DNA of 64,000 nucleotides from Ramlibacter tataouinensis TTB310 (lineage in GTDB: Bacteria > Pseudomonadota > Gammaproteobacteria > Burkholderiales > Burkholderiaceae_C). Below the pieces are notes generated by a model, which saw only the letters and a program-made list of their open reading frames with translations, had not been told where the DNA came from and ran no database searches. This document shows, in pieces, positions 26,279-34,301 of the stretch. The DNA is taken from assembly GCF_000215705.1 (NCBI RefSeq), contig NC_015677.1, positions 1,314,001 through 1,378,000 of the forward strand, given 5' to 3'. A program made the translations under genes and the position numbers. Positions within the stretch are counted from its first letter, which is position 1; each line of letters starts with the position of its first letter.

Positions 26279-27175
26279 ATGCTGACCGATGATTTGAGGA
26301 AAGACTTCGACTCCCTGCTGCCGGGGCGATCCACGGAGCAGGGCGCCACGCGCCGCACGGCCCTGAAGGCCGCACTGGGGGTGGGCTATGCGGCGGCGGC
26401 TGCGCCCATCATGGCGCAGACGGCCGTCCGGACCCCGGCCGAGGGCCTGACCGCCGGCATGGTCGGCTACGAGGTGGGCGGCTTCCAGGTGCCGGCCTAC
26501 CGCGCCCAGCCGGCCGGCCGCACCGGGCTGCCGGTGGTGCTGGTGGTGCAGGAGATCTTCGGCGTGCACGAGTACATCCAGGACACGGCGCGGCGCTTCG
26601 CCAAGGCCGGCTACCTGGCCATCGCCCCCGAGCTGTACGCGCGCCAGGGCGATGCGTCCAAATACACCGAGATCCCCAAGCTGCAGGCCGAACTGGTGTC
26701 CAAGGTGCCGGACGCGCAGGTCATGGCCGACCTGGACGGCGCGCTGAAATGGGCGGCCGCCAACGGCGGCGACGTCTCCAAGGCCGGCATCACCGGCTTT
26801 TGCTGGGGCGGCCGCATCACCTGGCTGTACGCGGCGCAGGGGCCGGTCAAGGCGGGCGTGGCCTGGTACGGCCGGCTGGTGGGCAGCGCCGGCGAGCTCA
26901 CGCCGCGGCACCCGGTGGACGTGGCCGCGCAGCTCAAGGCGCCCGTGCTGGGCCTGTACGGCGGCGCCGACACCGGCATCCCGCTTGACACGGTTGATAA
27001 GATGAAGACCGCCCTGACCGCAGGCTCCCCGGCGGCCAAGGCCTCGCAGTTCGTCGTGTACCCCGACGCGCCGCACGCCTTCCATGCCGACTACCGGGCC
27101 AGCTTCCGCCAGGGGCCGGCCGAGGATGGGTGGAAGCGCGCGCTGGCGTGGTTCAAGGCGCACGGCGTGGCCTGA
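26279..27175 (+). CDS. Dienelactone hydrolase family protein with Tat-type signal
   Basis: 298 residues from ATG 26279 (GGAGA upstream). TRRTALKAALGVGYAAAAAP (R25, R26) looks like a Tat signal. The hydrolase core has QEIFGVHEYIQD, nucleophile C175 in GFCWGG, an acidic residue in YGGADTGIP and the histidine in APHAFHADYR, as in carboxymethylenebutenolidase. Family members open lactones in aromatic catabolism, but exported ones often have unknown substrates. A strong terminator follows at 27218. Confidence 0.88.
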   Translation: MLTDDLRKDFDSLLPGRSTEQGATRRTALKAALGVGYAAAAAPIMAQTAVRTPAEGLTAGMVGYEVGGFQVPAYRAQPAGRTGLPVVLVVQEIFGVHEYIQDTARRFAKAGYLAIAPELYARQGDASKYTEIPKLQAELVSKVPDAQVMADLDGALKWAAANGGDVSKAGITGFCWGGRITWLYAAQGPVKAGVAWYGRLVGSAGELTPRHPVDVAAQLKAPVLGLYGGADTGIPLDTVDKMKTALTAGSPAAKASQFVVYPDAPHAFHADYRASFRQGPAEDGWKRALAWFKAHGVA

Positions 27176-27217
27176 GGCAAGCGGCTGGGAGGGCGCGAGA
27201 GAACAACCACCACGAGG

Positions 27218-27240
27218 AGCCGCCCACCGGGCGGCTTTTT
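27218..27240 (+). terminator. Intrinsic terminator after dienelactone hydrolase gene
   Basis: 8-bp perfect stem AGCCGCCC / GGGCGGCT with a 3-nt loop (ACC), followed by a T run at 27236-27240. It lies 42 bp after the stop codon. Confidence 0.85.
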
Positions 27241-27284
27241 GCTTATTTGGCGCTGCGGGTGCGCACAGCTCCGCGCGGACAGCG

Positions 27285-28109
27285 ATGACCTTGTTAGCGA
27301 TCGTGATCGCCACCCTGGTGGCCGGCATCGGCAGCGTGTGGCTGGCGGCCGCCCTGATGGGCCTGGGCGTGCGCCGCGGCGGCGAGGCCGGCGGCGTCGT
27401 CGACTCGCAGCACCTGCTCAGCCTGGCGGCCGGCGCGCTGCTGGCCACCTCGTTCATGCACCTGCTGCCCGAGGCCTTCGAGAGCGATGCCGGCGCGCAC
27501 GACCTGTTCGCGGTGCTGCTGGTCGGCCTGGTGTTCTTCTTCCTGCTGGACAAGGCCGAGCTCTGGCACCACGGCCATGAGCACCACCACCACCGGCATG
27601 GCACCGAGGGGCAGGGCCACGACCACCACCACGACCACGCGCATGCGCATGCGCCGCGCTCGGGCGCCTGGGCCGTTCTCACCGGCGACAGCGTGCACTG
27701 TTTCGGCGACGGCATCCTGATCGCCTCGGCCTTCATGGCGGACCTGCGGCTCGGGCTGGTGGCCGCGGTCTCGGTGCTGGCGCACGAGGTGCCGCACCAT
27801 ATCGGCGACCTGGTGGTGCTGCGCATGACCAGCCGCAACCGGCGCGCGGCGGTGCTCAAGGTATCCATGGCCGGCGCGGTGACCGCGCTGGGCGGCCTGG
27901 TCGGCTGGTGGCTGGTGGACCGGCTGGAATCCTGGCTGCCGTACTTCCTGGCTGTGGCCAGCAGCAGCTTCATCTACGTCGCGCTGGCCGATCTGATCCC
28001 ACAGCTGCAAAAGCGCCTGGGCGCGCGCCAGACCGCCACCCAGGTGACCTGGCTGCTGGCCGGCATCGCGCTGGTCACGGTGGTCAGCGGGCTGGGCCAC
28101 GCCCACTAA
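27285..28109 (+). CDS. ZIP-family divalent metal transporter
   Basis: 274 residues with about eight membrane helices. ZIP signatures are present: GDSVHCFGDGILIASAF in the fourth helix and VLAHEVPHHIGDLVVL in the fifth, forming the binuclear metal site. A His-rich cytosolic loop (HHGHEHHHHRHG, HDHHHDHAHAHA) lies between helices 3 and 4. ZIPs import Zn, Fe or Mn into the cytoplasm. No metal-regulated operator was identified upstream. Confidence 0.92.
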   Translation: MTLLAIVIATLVAGIGSVWLAAALMGLGVRRGGEAGGVVDSQHLLSLAAGALLATSFMHLLPEAFESDAGAHDLFAVLLVGLVFFFLLDKAELWHHGHEHHHHRHGTEGQGHDHHHDHAHAHAPRSGAWAVLTGDSVHCFGDGILIASAFMADLRLGLVAAVSVLAHEVPHHIGDLVVLRMTSRNRRAAVLKVSMAGAVTALGGLVGWWLVDRLESWLPYFLAVASSSFIYVALADLIPQLQKRLGARQTATQVTWLLAGIALVTVVSGLGHAH

Positions 28110-28124
28110 AGGGGCGCGCCGGCT

Positions 28125-28553
28125 TCAGTGGCGCCAGTGGTTGTTGGGGCGGCGATCGAAGCGGTTGGGGACGCCGTCGCCGTCCCGGTCACGGTCGTAG
28201 CGGTTGGGGATGCCGTCGCGGTCCTGGTCGCGGCGCAACCCATGGCCGTGGCCGTGGCCGGGTCCATAGGCGTAGCCGGGCTGCACGTAACCATGGCCCG
28301 GCCGCACGTAGCCGTAGCCGGGATGCCCGTACACCGGCTGCGGCGCGCGCCAGTGGCCGGCGACCCACACCTGCTGGTAGCCGTTCCACTGCCAGTGTCC
28401 CGGCACCCAGAGCGGGGCCGGCGCGACATGGCGCGGATGCGCCGTCTGGCCGATCTGCACGTGCACCCTGGTGCTGGCCGCCGCCGGCAGGCTGGCCAGG
28501 CCGAACCAGGCGGCGGCGGCCGCCGAACCGATGAACCACGCTGTCTTTTTCAT
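28125..28553 (-). CDS. WXXGXW-repeat exported protein with DxDxDG tail
   Basis: 142 residues from ATG 28553. A signal peptide (residues 1-27) is followed by two WXXGXW repeats (WVPGHW, WVAGHW), a Gly/Tyr/His-rich stretch, and two calcium-binding-like repeats DQDRDGIPNRYD and DRDGDGVPNRFD ending near residue 133. The WXXGXW family is widespread in proteobacterial envelopes with unknown role; the second part resembles thrombospondin type 3 repeats, which bind Ca2+. Converges with the ZIP gene. Confidence 0.85.
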   Translation of the reverse strand: MKKTAWFIGSAAAAAWFGLASLPAAASTRVHVQIGQTAHPRHVAPAPLWVPGHWQWNGYQQVWVAGHWRAPQPVYGHPGYGYVRPGHGYVQPGYAYGPGHGHGHGLRRDQDRDGIPNRYDRDRDGDGVPNRFDRRPNNHWRH

Positions 28554-28662
28554 GGCGCACTCCTGAAGGCTGTGCCTCATCTTCCTGCGCCGGCGTAAAG
28601 CGGGGCCTGCGGTGTTGCGAAGCGCAGGTAAAGAAACCGCATGTTTCGCAATGCTGCGCCTG

Positions 28663-28718
28663 TCTACACGGTTGGGGCCTTGTCCGACACCCCGCGCGGA
28701 AAGCCGGTCCTAAGGTGG
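28663..28718 (+). promoter_or_regulatory. Two-box upstream motif of the Gly/Tyr-rich gene
   Basis: TCTACA at 28663 and CCTAAGGTGG at 28709 are 46 bp apart (start to start), 73 bp before the ATG. The same two boxes at 46-49 bp precede the genes at 33048, 37232 and 38148. The second box may overlap the -10 region. Inferred regulatory site. Confidence 0.4.
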
Positions 28719-28781
28719 ACGCGTGCCGGGCTTGAGCAGCCCGCATCCATGCACGACAGGACATTGAACAGGAGATCAGCC

Positions 28782-29981
28782 ATGGCATCACGCGAGTGGG
28801 ACGACCGCGATCCGCAGCAGGAGCGCTGGGGCGGCGATCAGCAAGGCCGGCAGCAGCCGCGGCAGCCAGGCGGCCAGAACGAGTGGCAGCAGGGTGGCTG
28901 GGGCGGCAACGAGTCTTCGCGCGGCGGCCAGGCCCAGGGCGGCTGGAGCCCTCAGGGCGGAGGCCCGCGCGGCGGCAGCCAGCGCTCGGGCGAGTTCGGC
29001 TCGCCGCAGTCCGGCGGCTATGGCGGCTACGGCGGCGGCAACGAAAGCCACGGCTACGGGCGGGGTGCCGCCGGTCCGGACTATGGCGGCGGCCAGGGCC
29101 GCGGCGGCGAGCACGGCTGGAGCGGCGGCGAGTTCGGCGGCCAAGGCGGCTACGGCGGCCAGGGCTACGGCCAGCAGGGCCACGGCGGCCAGGGCGCCTG
29201 GGGCGGCCAGCACAGCGGCGGCTGGGGCGGCCAGCCCTCCGGCCCAGATTACGGCGGCCAGGGCTATGGTGGCCAGCAAGGCCACGGCGGGCAGCAGGGC
29301 GGCTACGGCGCCGGCTTGGGCCAGCCGGGCGGCCGGGGCTATGGTCAGACGGGCAGCCAGGGCGGCGACTACGGCGGCATGGCCGGCGACAGCAGCCGCG
29401 GCGGCATGGGCGGCTATGGCCAGGGGCAGGGCGGCTACGGCGGTGGCGCGGGCACGGGCCTGAGCAGCCAGGGCGGCTTCGGCGGCATCCCCCAGTCGCC
29501 CGGCGGCATGCAAGGCTACGGCGGCCAGGGCTACGGCCAGACCCAGGGGTACGGCAGCCACGGCGCGCCGCACCACGACCACGACTACCACCAGTGGCGC
29601 GAGGAGCAGCTGCGCAACCTGGACAACGACTACCACTCCTGGCGCCAGGAGCGCTACAAGAAGTTCTCCGACGAGTTCAACCAGTGGCGCTCCAGCCGGG
29701 CCAAGCAGAGCGGCACCGAGCACAGCACCACGGGCGGCAACTTCGGCCCGGCAGGCGGCGCCACCGGCTCCTCGGGCGCGGACTCCGACCGCGGTGACTT
29801 CGGCACCACCGGCACCAGCGGCAGCACCACGCTGCACGGCTCCAGCGGCATGGGGGCGGCCGGCACCACCATGACCGGCGCGCCCGGCAGCGGCGGCGGT
29901 GTCAGCGGCACCAGTACCGGCACCGGCGGCTCGACGAGCGGCACGGGCGGGTCCTCCCCTTCTTCTTCCAAGAACCGATAA
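28782..29981 (+). CDS. Gly/Tyr/Gln-rich low-complexity protein with WR-type helical module
   Basis: 399 residues; ATG 28782 behind AGGAG. No signal peptide, so probably cytosolic. Residues ~10-265 are a repeat-rich sequence of GYGG, GQGYGQ and GGQGG units resembling prion-like domains. Residues ~266-306 form a charged helical module with three repeats of a Y/F-x2-WR pattern (YHQWREEQLRNLDNDYH, SWRQERYKKF, FNQWRSSR). The tail is Gly/Ser/Thr-rich. Codon bias follows the host, so the reading frame is credible. Function unknown; possibly a stress protein or condensate former. Confidence 0.75.
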   Translation: MASREWDDRDPQQERWGGDQQGRQQPRQPGGQNEWQQGGWGGNESSRGGQAQGGWSPQGGGPRGGSQRSGEFGSPQSGGYGGYGGGNESHGYGRGAAGPDYGGGQGRGGEHGWSGGEFGGQGGYGGQGYGQQGHGGQGAWGGQHSGGWGGQPSGPDYGGQGYGGQQGHGGQQGGYGAGLGQPGGRGYGQTGSQGGDYGGMAGDSSRGGMGGYGQGQGGYGGGAGTGLSSQGGFGGIPQSPGGMQGYGGQGYGQTQGYGSHGAPHHDHDYHQWREEQLRNLDNDYHSWRQERYKKFSDEFNQWRSSRAKQSGTEHSTTGGNFGPAGGATGSSGADSDRGDFGTTGTSGSTTLHGSSGMGAAGTTMTGAPGSGGGVSGTSTGTGGSTSGTGGSSPSSSKNR

Positions 29982-30007
29982 CCCTCTTTTTTCCAAAAGG
30001 AACGACC

Positions 30008-30778
30008 ATGAACAGCAAACGCCTCACCCACTGCGCAGCCGCCGTCCTGGCGCTGGGCCTGTCCCTGGGCACCGCCTGGGCCCAGAGCTCCTCGTCGGGC
30101 ACCTCGGCCGGCGGCGCCGGCACCGGCTCGTCGGCCAGCGGCGGCGCCGCGGCGCCGCGGGCACAGCCCGGCACCGGCGCCCGCAACGACCCCGCCAGCA
30201 AGGACAAGAGCGAGCAGCTGGCCCGCGCCGACCGCAAGTTCATCGAGGATGCCGCGGCCAGCGGCATGTTCGAGGTGCAGGCCGCGCAGCTCGCGGTGAC
30301 CAAGGCCAGCAGCCCCGCGGTCAAGGACTACGCCAGCATGCTGGTGGACCACCACAGCGCCGCCAACAACGAGCTGATCCAGATGGCCAACAGCAAGGGG
30401 GTCGAGCTGCCGCCGGCGCCGCCGCGCAGCATGCGCAAGCAGGTCGAGGACATGGGCAAGAAGAGCGGCCAGGAGTTCGACCGCGACTTCGTCCGCACGG
30501 TGGGCATCAAGGCGCACGAGAAGGACGTCAAGATGTTCCAGAAGGCCAGCCAGGACGCCAAGGACCCGCAGCTCAAGGCCTGGGCCGCCAAGACCCTGCC
30601 CACCCTGCAGCAGCACCTGGCGCAGGCGCAGAAGCTGCCGCAGGCCGGCCGCGGCAATGGCGGCGATGCCGCCCGCATGGGCAACACCAGCGGCGGCGGC
30701 GCGGCCACCGGCAACACCGGCGGCGGGGCAGCCACGGGCAGCACCGGCACCACCGGAGCCAACAAGACGGGCAGCTGA
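30008..30778 (+). CDS. DUF4142 protein, exported (1)
   Basis: 256 residues. Signal peptide to about residue 26 (LALGLSLGTAWAQ), a Gly/Ser linker, then a DUF4142 helical bundle with EVQAAQLAVTKASSPAVKDY, MLVDHHSAANNEL and GQEFDRDFVRTVGIKAHEKD. DUF4142 resembles ferritin/hemerythrin-like bundles, but metal binding is not proven. The tail is a Gly/Thr/Asn repeat. It starts 26 bp after the low-complexity gene behind AAAAGGA. Confidence 0.88.
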   Translation: MNSKRLTHCAAAVLALGLSLGTAWAQSSSSGTSAGGAGTGSSASGGAAAPRAQPGTGARNDPASKDKSEQLARADRKFIEDAAASGMFEVQAAQLAVTKASSPAVKDYASMLVDHHSAANNELIQMANSKGVELPPAPPRSMRKQVEDMGKKSGQEFDRDFVRTVGIKAHEKDVKMFQKASQDAKDPQLKAWAAKTLPTLQQHLAQAQKLPQAGRGNGGDAARMGNTSGGGAATGNTGGGAATGSTGTTGANKTGS

Positions 30779-30788
30779 TCGCACGCCC

Positions 30789-31637
30789 GTGACCACAGGG
30801 CCGCAGCGCCTGTCCATTGCCTGGACCCGGGCCGTCGCGACGGCCTGGGCGCTGGCCTGCGGGCCGTCGCTGGCGGAGACCGAGGCCGAATACGCCACGC
30901 CGCCGGTCGGCGGCCGCCTGCTGCCGCCCAACGTGCGCGGCGCCTTCCCGCCGGGATGGCCGCAGCCGGTCCGGCTGCCTCCTTCACCGGCGGTGACGCC
31001 GCGGCCGCAAGCGGCGGCTCTTCCCGCCGGGCGTGCCGCGGCGCCGCGCCAGCCTGCCGCGCCTCGGCCCGCGCCGGCCGTCACCGTCCCCTACGCCCCC
31101 GAAGCCATGCGCACCGTGGCGCGGCTGGCGCCGGACCGGCTGCGCGAGCGCGGCTTTCTGCAGGCGGCGGCTGCCGCCGCGCGCTTCGAGCTGGAGGCAC
31201 TCAGGCTAGCCGCGGGCCGGACGCACGATCCGGTGCTGCGCGGGCACATCGCCGCGTCGGCTGCCGAAGGGGAGGCCGTGCTGCGGGACCTGGCGCGCCT
31301 GCTGCATGCGCGCGGCATGGCCTTGCCCATGCTGGACGATGCCCATCGCCGGCTGCTGACCCGCCTGGGCAAGCTCTCGGGCGCCGGCTTCGACCGCGAG
31401 TACCAGCAGCAGGTGTCGCTGGGGCTGGGGCGCGAGATGCTGCGCGGCTACCAGCGCGCCGGCGCTGCCGTCACCGAACCGGCCTTGCGGTCCTGGGTGC
31501 AGGCGCGGCTGCCCGTGATGCAGGCACGCCTGGCCGCGGCCGAGCGCATCGCCACGGGCGAGGGCCAGGCCGTGCTGCGCGCCAGCGCCACCACCGGCCG
31601 GGCAGTCCCTACCGCGGCTGCGCCGAGTAGCCGGTGA
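30789..31637 (+). CDS. DUF4142-like exported protein (2), divergent
   Basis: 282 residues from GTG 30789, 10 bp after the previous stop. A signal-like segment (WTRAVATAWALACGPSLA) is followed by a Pro/Ala-rich linker, then a bundle with FELEALRLAAGRTHDPVLRG, GEAVLRDLARLLHARGMALP and GAGFDREYQQQVSLGLGREM. It matches DUF4142 in order but lacks the VDHH motif seen in its neighbours, so it may have lost the ancestral ligand site. Its 3' end overlaps the convergent DUF4019 gene by 29 bp. Confidence 0.75.
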   Translation: MTTGPQRLSIAWTRAVATAWALACGPSLAETEAEYATPPVGGRLLPPNVRGAFPPGWPQPVRLPPSPAVTPRPQAAALPAGRAAAPRQPAAPRPAPAVTVPYAPEAMRTVARLAPDRLRERGFLQAAAAAARFELEALRLAAGRTHDPVLRGHIAASAAEGEAVLRDLARLLHARGMALPMLDDAHRRLLTRLGKLSGAGFDREYQQQVSLGLGREMLRGYQRAGAAVTEPALRSWVQARLPVMQARLAAAERIATGEGQAVLRASATTGRAVPTAAAPSSR

Positions 31638-32163
31638 CCCGCCAGCGGCCGTCCGGCTCGCGGACGGTGGTCACCAGCTCCTGCACCTGCCGCTGGTCGA
31701 ACCGGGTGTTGAACTTGACGCTGACGTAGTCGCCGGCCGGCCGGCCCTCGAGCTGGGTGCGGTAGATCGTCTCGGCGGGCGTGCGCTCGACCAGCGTGCC
31801 CAGGGGCTCGCGCACCTTGGGGATGCCGTCCATCCAGGCCGACAGCGGCACCGCCGAGCGGAACATGCCGGCCGACGTCTCCCAGGCCGTCCCCCAGTCC
31901 TTGCGGTCCAGCAGCAGCAGCCAGCCGGCCGCCGCCGTGCGGCCGGCATCCTCCTTCTGCGGGTCGCCCTTGGCCGGCGCCGCCTCGCGCGCCGGCGCGG
32001 CAGGCTGGGGCCGTGCGGCCGGCTGGGCGGGCGCGGAGGACGGCGCGCCCAGGCCGCCGGCGGGATTGCGGCTGTCGGCGGGTGGCTTGAGCTGGGCATG
32101 GACGCCGCCGGTGAAGAGGGCGGCGGCACAGCAGGCCAGGGCGAGCGGGCGCGGGAAGGTCAT
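31609..32163 (-). CDS. DUF4019 exported protein
   Basis: 184 residues from ATG 32163. A signal peptide (PLALACCAAALFTGGVHAQ) and a Pro/Ala linker precede a DUF4019 domain: AAAGWLLLLDRKDWGTAWET, FRSAVPLSAWMDGI, REPLGTLVERTPAET, YVSVKFNTRFDQRQ. DUF4019 proteins are periplasmic and uncharacterised. It is the only minus-strand gene within this cluster and overlaps the convergent DUF4142 gene tail to tail. Confidence 0.82.
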   Translation of the reverse strand: MTFPRPLALACCAAALFTGGVHAQLKPPADSRNPAGGLGAPSSAPAQPAARPQPAAPAREAAPAKGDPQKEDAGRTAAAGWLLLLDRKDWGTAWETSAGMFRSAVPLSAWMDGIPKVREPLGTLVERTPAETIYRTQLEGRPAGDYVSVKFNTRFDQRQVQELVTTVREPDGRWRVTGYSAQPR

Positions 32164-32290
32164 GCGGATTCCAGGCAAAGGCAAAGAGGTTCGGACGAGT
32201 CTAGCGGCCCGGAGGTTCCCGCCGGCGCGGTCGCGGGCATGCGGTTTGCCGCCCAGGCCACCTCCATCCCCTCCCAGAAAAAGGAATCGC

Positions 32291-32884
32291 ATGAACTTCG
32301 CACCCCCGTCTTCGCGTCCCTCCACCCTGCTGGCATTGGCGGCCGCCGCGGCCCTGGCCCTGGCCACCGGTTGCTCGTCCGTGGATCTGGGCGGTGGCTC
32401 GGGCACGGCTACCGCCGGCGCCCCGGGGGCCGGCGCCGCCGCCCTGGGCATGCAGGACCGCGTCTTCGCCTTGCAGGCGGCCGCGGGCGGCATGTACGAG
32501 GTGCAGGCCGGCCAGCTGGCCGCGGCGCGCGCCGCGGACCCGCAGGTCCAGGCGTTCGGCCGGATGCTGGTGGACCACCACACGCTGTCCAACAACGAGC
32601 TGCTGTCGCTGCTCCAGGCGCGCGGCCTGGCCGCGCCCGCGGCGCTGCCGCCGCAGCTGCAGGCCAAGCTGGCGCGCCTGCAGGGCCTGAACGGGCCCGA
32701 GTTCGACCGCGAGTTCATCCGCAATGCCGGCCTGCTGGACCACCAGGTGCAGATCACGCTGGCCGAGCAAGCCAGCCGCGACGCGGTCGATCCGGCGCTG
32801 CGCGCCTGGTTCGCCAAGAACCTGCCGGTGCTGCGGCAGCACCTGGGCGCGGCGCAGGCGGTCGCCGGATCCATGGCAGGGTGA
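32291..32884 (+). CDS. DUF4142 lipoprotein (3)
   Basis: 197 residues from ATG 32291 (AAAAAGGA upstream). Lipobox LATGC with C28 and S29 after it, favouring outer-membrane sorting. The DUF4142 domain has YEVQAGQLAAARAADPQVQ, MLVDHHTLSNNEL and GPEFDREFIRNAGLLDHQVQ, close to protein 1 at 30008. Third copy of the family within 3 kb. Confidence 0.88.
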   Translation: MNFAPPSSRPSTLLALAAAAALALATGCSSVDLGGGSGTATAGAPGAGAAALGMQDRVFALQAAAGGMYEVQAGQLAAARAADPQVQAFGRMLVDHHTLSNNELLSLLQARGLAAPAALPPQLQAKLARLQGLNGPEFDREFIRNAGLLDHQVQITLAEQASRDAVDPALRAWFAKNLPVLRQHLGAAQAVAGSMAG

Positions 32885-32936
32885 TGCCGCCGCGGCGCGT
32901 CAAGCGGCGAGCGGCGCAAGGTGGGGGAAGCCATTT

Positions 32937-32993
32937 CCTACAGCAGCGCGCAGCCTCAACCGACACACGCCGCGCGCCGTCCTCCTAGATTGA
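32937..32993 (+). promoter_or_regulatory. Two-box upstream motif of the small Ser-rich gene
   Basis: CCTACA at 32937 and CCTAGATTGA at 32984, 47 bp apart, 64 bp before the ATG. Same arrangement as at 28663, 37137 and 38032. Inferred regulatory site. Confidence 0.4.
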
Positions 32994-33047
32994 AACTCAC
33001 GGCATGACGCACGGTGCGCCGCGCCGCCAACATCACAGGAGCAAGCT

Positions 33048-33260
33048 ATGGCATCTTCGAAATCCTCTTCCCCTTCGTCGGGCAGCAAAAGCAGCGGCAA
33101 CAGCGGCAGCCGTGGCAGCCGAGGACAGGCCAACAGCGGCGCCACCAGCCGCAGCGAGGCCGCCAGCAAGGGCGCCAAGGCCAGCAACCAGAACAGCGCC
33201 GCCCAGAGCGAGCGCGCCCGCGGCAACAGCAACGGCAGCAAGAGCAACCGCAGCAAGTAG
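33048..33260 (+). CDS. Small basic Ser/Asn/Gly-rich disordered protein
   Basis: 70 residues almost entirely of S, N, G, A, K, R and Q, behind AGGAG. It has no hydrophobic core and should be disordered; positive charge would allow nucleic acid binding. The ribosome site, the upstream two-box motif and a strong terminator right after support a real, separately transcribed gene. No family recognised. Confidence 0.65.
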   Translation: MASSKSSSPSSGSKSSGNSGSRGSRGQANSGATSRSEAASKGAKASNQNSAAQSERARGNSNGSKSNRSK

Positions 33261-33286
33261 GAAGCGGTGGCGCGCCGAACCCGAGA

Positions 33287-33312
33287 AAGCCCGGCAGTGC
33301 CGGGCTTTTTTC
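33287..33312 (+). terminator. Intrinsic terminator after the small Ser-rich gene
   Basis: Stem AGCCCGGC / GCCGGGCT around an AGT loop followed by a run of T to 33311, about 27 bp after the stop codon. Confidence 0.9.
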
Positions 33313-33378
33313 ATGCCGACGGAGATCGGGTGGCTTGGTGCGGCACGCCCGGCATGGCCGCGCTGGGACAATGCGGCC

Positions 33379-34098
33379 ATGCTCATCCAAGCCCCTTCCA
33401 ACTTCCGCGACCTGGCCGACCAGGTGCATCCGCGCATCCCGCTGCGCCGCCACACGCTGTTCCGCTCCGACCACCTGGGCGCGCTCACGCCCGAGGACTG
33501 CCGGCAGATCGAGGCGCTGGGAGTGCGCCGGGTGCTGGACTTCCGCGGCGGGCAGGAGCGTCTGAGCGCCGCCTGCGCCTTGCCCGGCGTGGCGGTGCAC
33601 TCGCTGGCCATCGAGCCGACCATCGTGCAGGTGCTGACCGACCTGGTGGCGGCCGGCCACCGGCTGACGCCCGCCGACATCGTGGCGCACATGCAGGACA
33701 CCTACCGCGGCTTCGTGCGGCACAGCACGCCCCGCTTCGCCGAGTTCTTCGACCACCTGCTGGAATCGGACCAGCCCACGGTGTTCCACTGCACCGCCGG
33801 CAAGGACCGCACCGGCTTCGCCGCGGCGCTGGTGCTGCACGCCCTGGGCGCCTCGCGCGAGGAGGTGATGCGCGACTACCTGCTGACCAACCAGCGGCTC
33901 AAGCCACCCACGGGCGCCGGCCTGGGCCTGGCGCCCGAGGTGGCGGCCGTCCTGTGGGGCGTGCAGCCCGAGTTCCTGCAGGCTGCGTTCGAGGCGGTGG
34001 AAAGCGATTTCGGCTCGCTGGACGCCTACCTGCGCGACGGCCTGGGCCTGGGCCCCGCGCGGCGCGAGCGGCTGCGCGCCCTCTACCTGCAGAGCTGA
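33379..34098 (+). CDS. Protein-tyrosine phosphatase (IphP/DSP-like)
   Basis: 239 residues. Signature HCTAGKDRTG with nucleophile C138 and R144; the N-terminal NFRDLAD and RHTLFRSDHLGALTPED match the bacterial tyrosine phosphatase family (Y_phosphatase3). It may act on phosphotyrosine or phosphoinositide-type substrates. No signal peptide, so cytosolic. GACAAT lies 6 nt before the ATG, suggesting a very short or absent leader. Confidence 0.9.
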   Translation: MLIQAPSNFRDLADQVHPRIPLRRHTLFRSDHLGALTPEDCRQIEALGVRRVLDFRGGQERLSAACALPGVAVHSLAIEPTIVQVLTDLVAAGHRLTPADIVAHMQDTYRGFVRHSTPRFAEFFDHLLESDQPTVFHCTAGKDRTGFAAALVLHALGASREEVMRDYLLTNQRLKPPTGAGLGLAPEVAAVLWGVQPEFLQAAFEAVESDFGSLDAYLRDGLGLGPARRERLRALYLQS

Positions 34099-34301
34099 CG
34101 CACCTGTAGAGCCGAGTCCTACGTAACCAGGCGCAACAGGACGACACGGCCGAGCCGGCCCGGCCTTCAGGATTGCGTGCAAGGCGCCAAGAAGAAGTAC
34201 AGGCGCCGCACGCAACGAAGGGAGAGTCGTGTGATGGGAGCCAGACTGGTGCGGGTGTACCCGCCAACGCAGGCCGGCCGCCAGGCCGGGAGGAGGACGA
34301 C

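Noticed and set aside
27241..27284. Zinc-responsive operator upstream of the ZIP gene
   Set aside because: Only 44 bp lie between the terminator and the start, with no AT-rich palindrome resembling a Zur site.
28900..29560. Possible CRISPR or tandem-repeat array
   Set aside because: The periodicity follows codons for Gly/Tyr/Gln repeats in a continuous frame with variable unit length; there are no conserved direct repeats with unique spacers and no cas genes.
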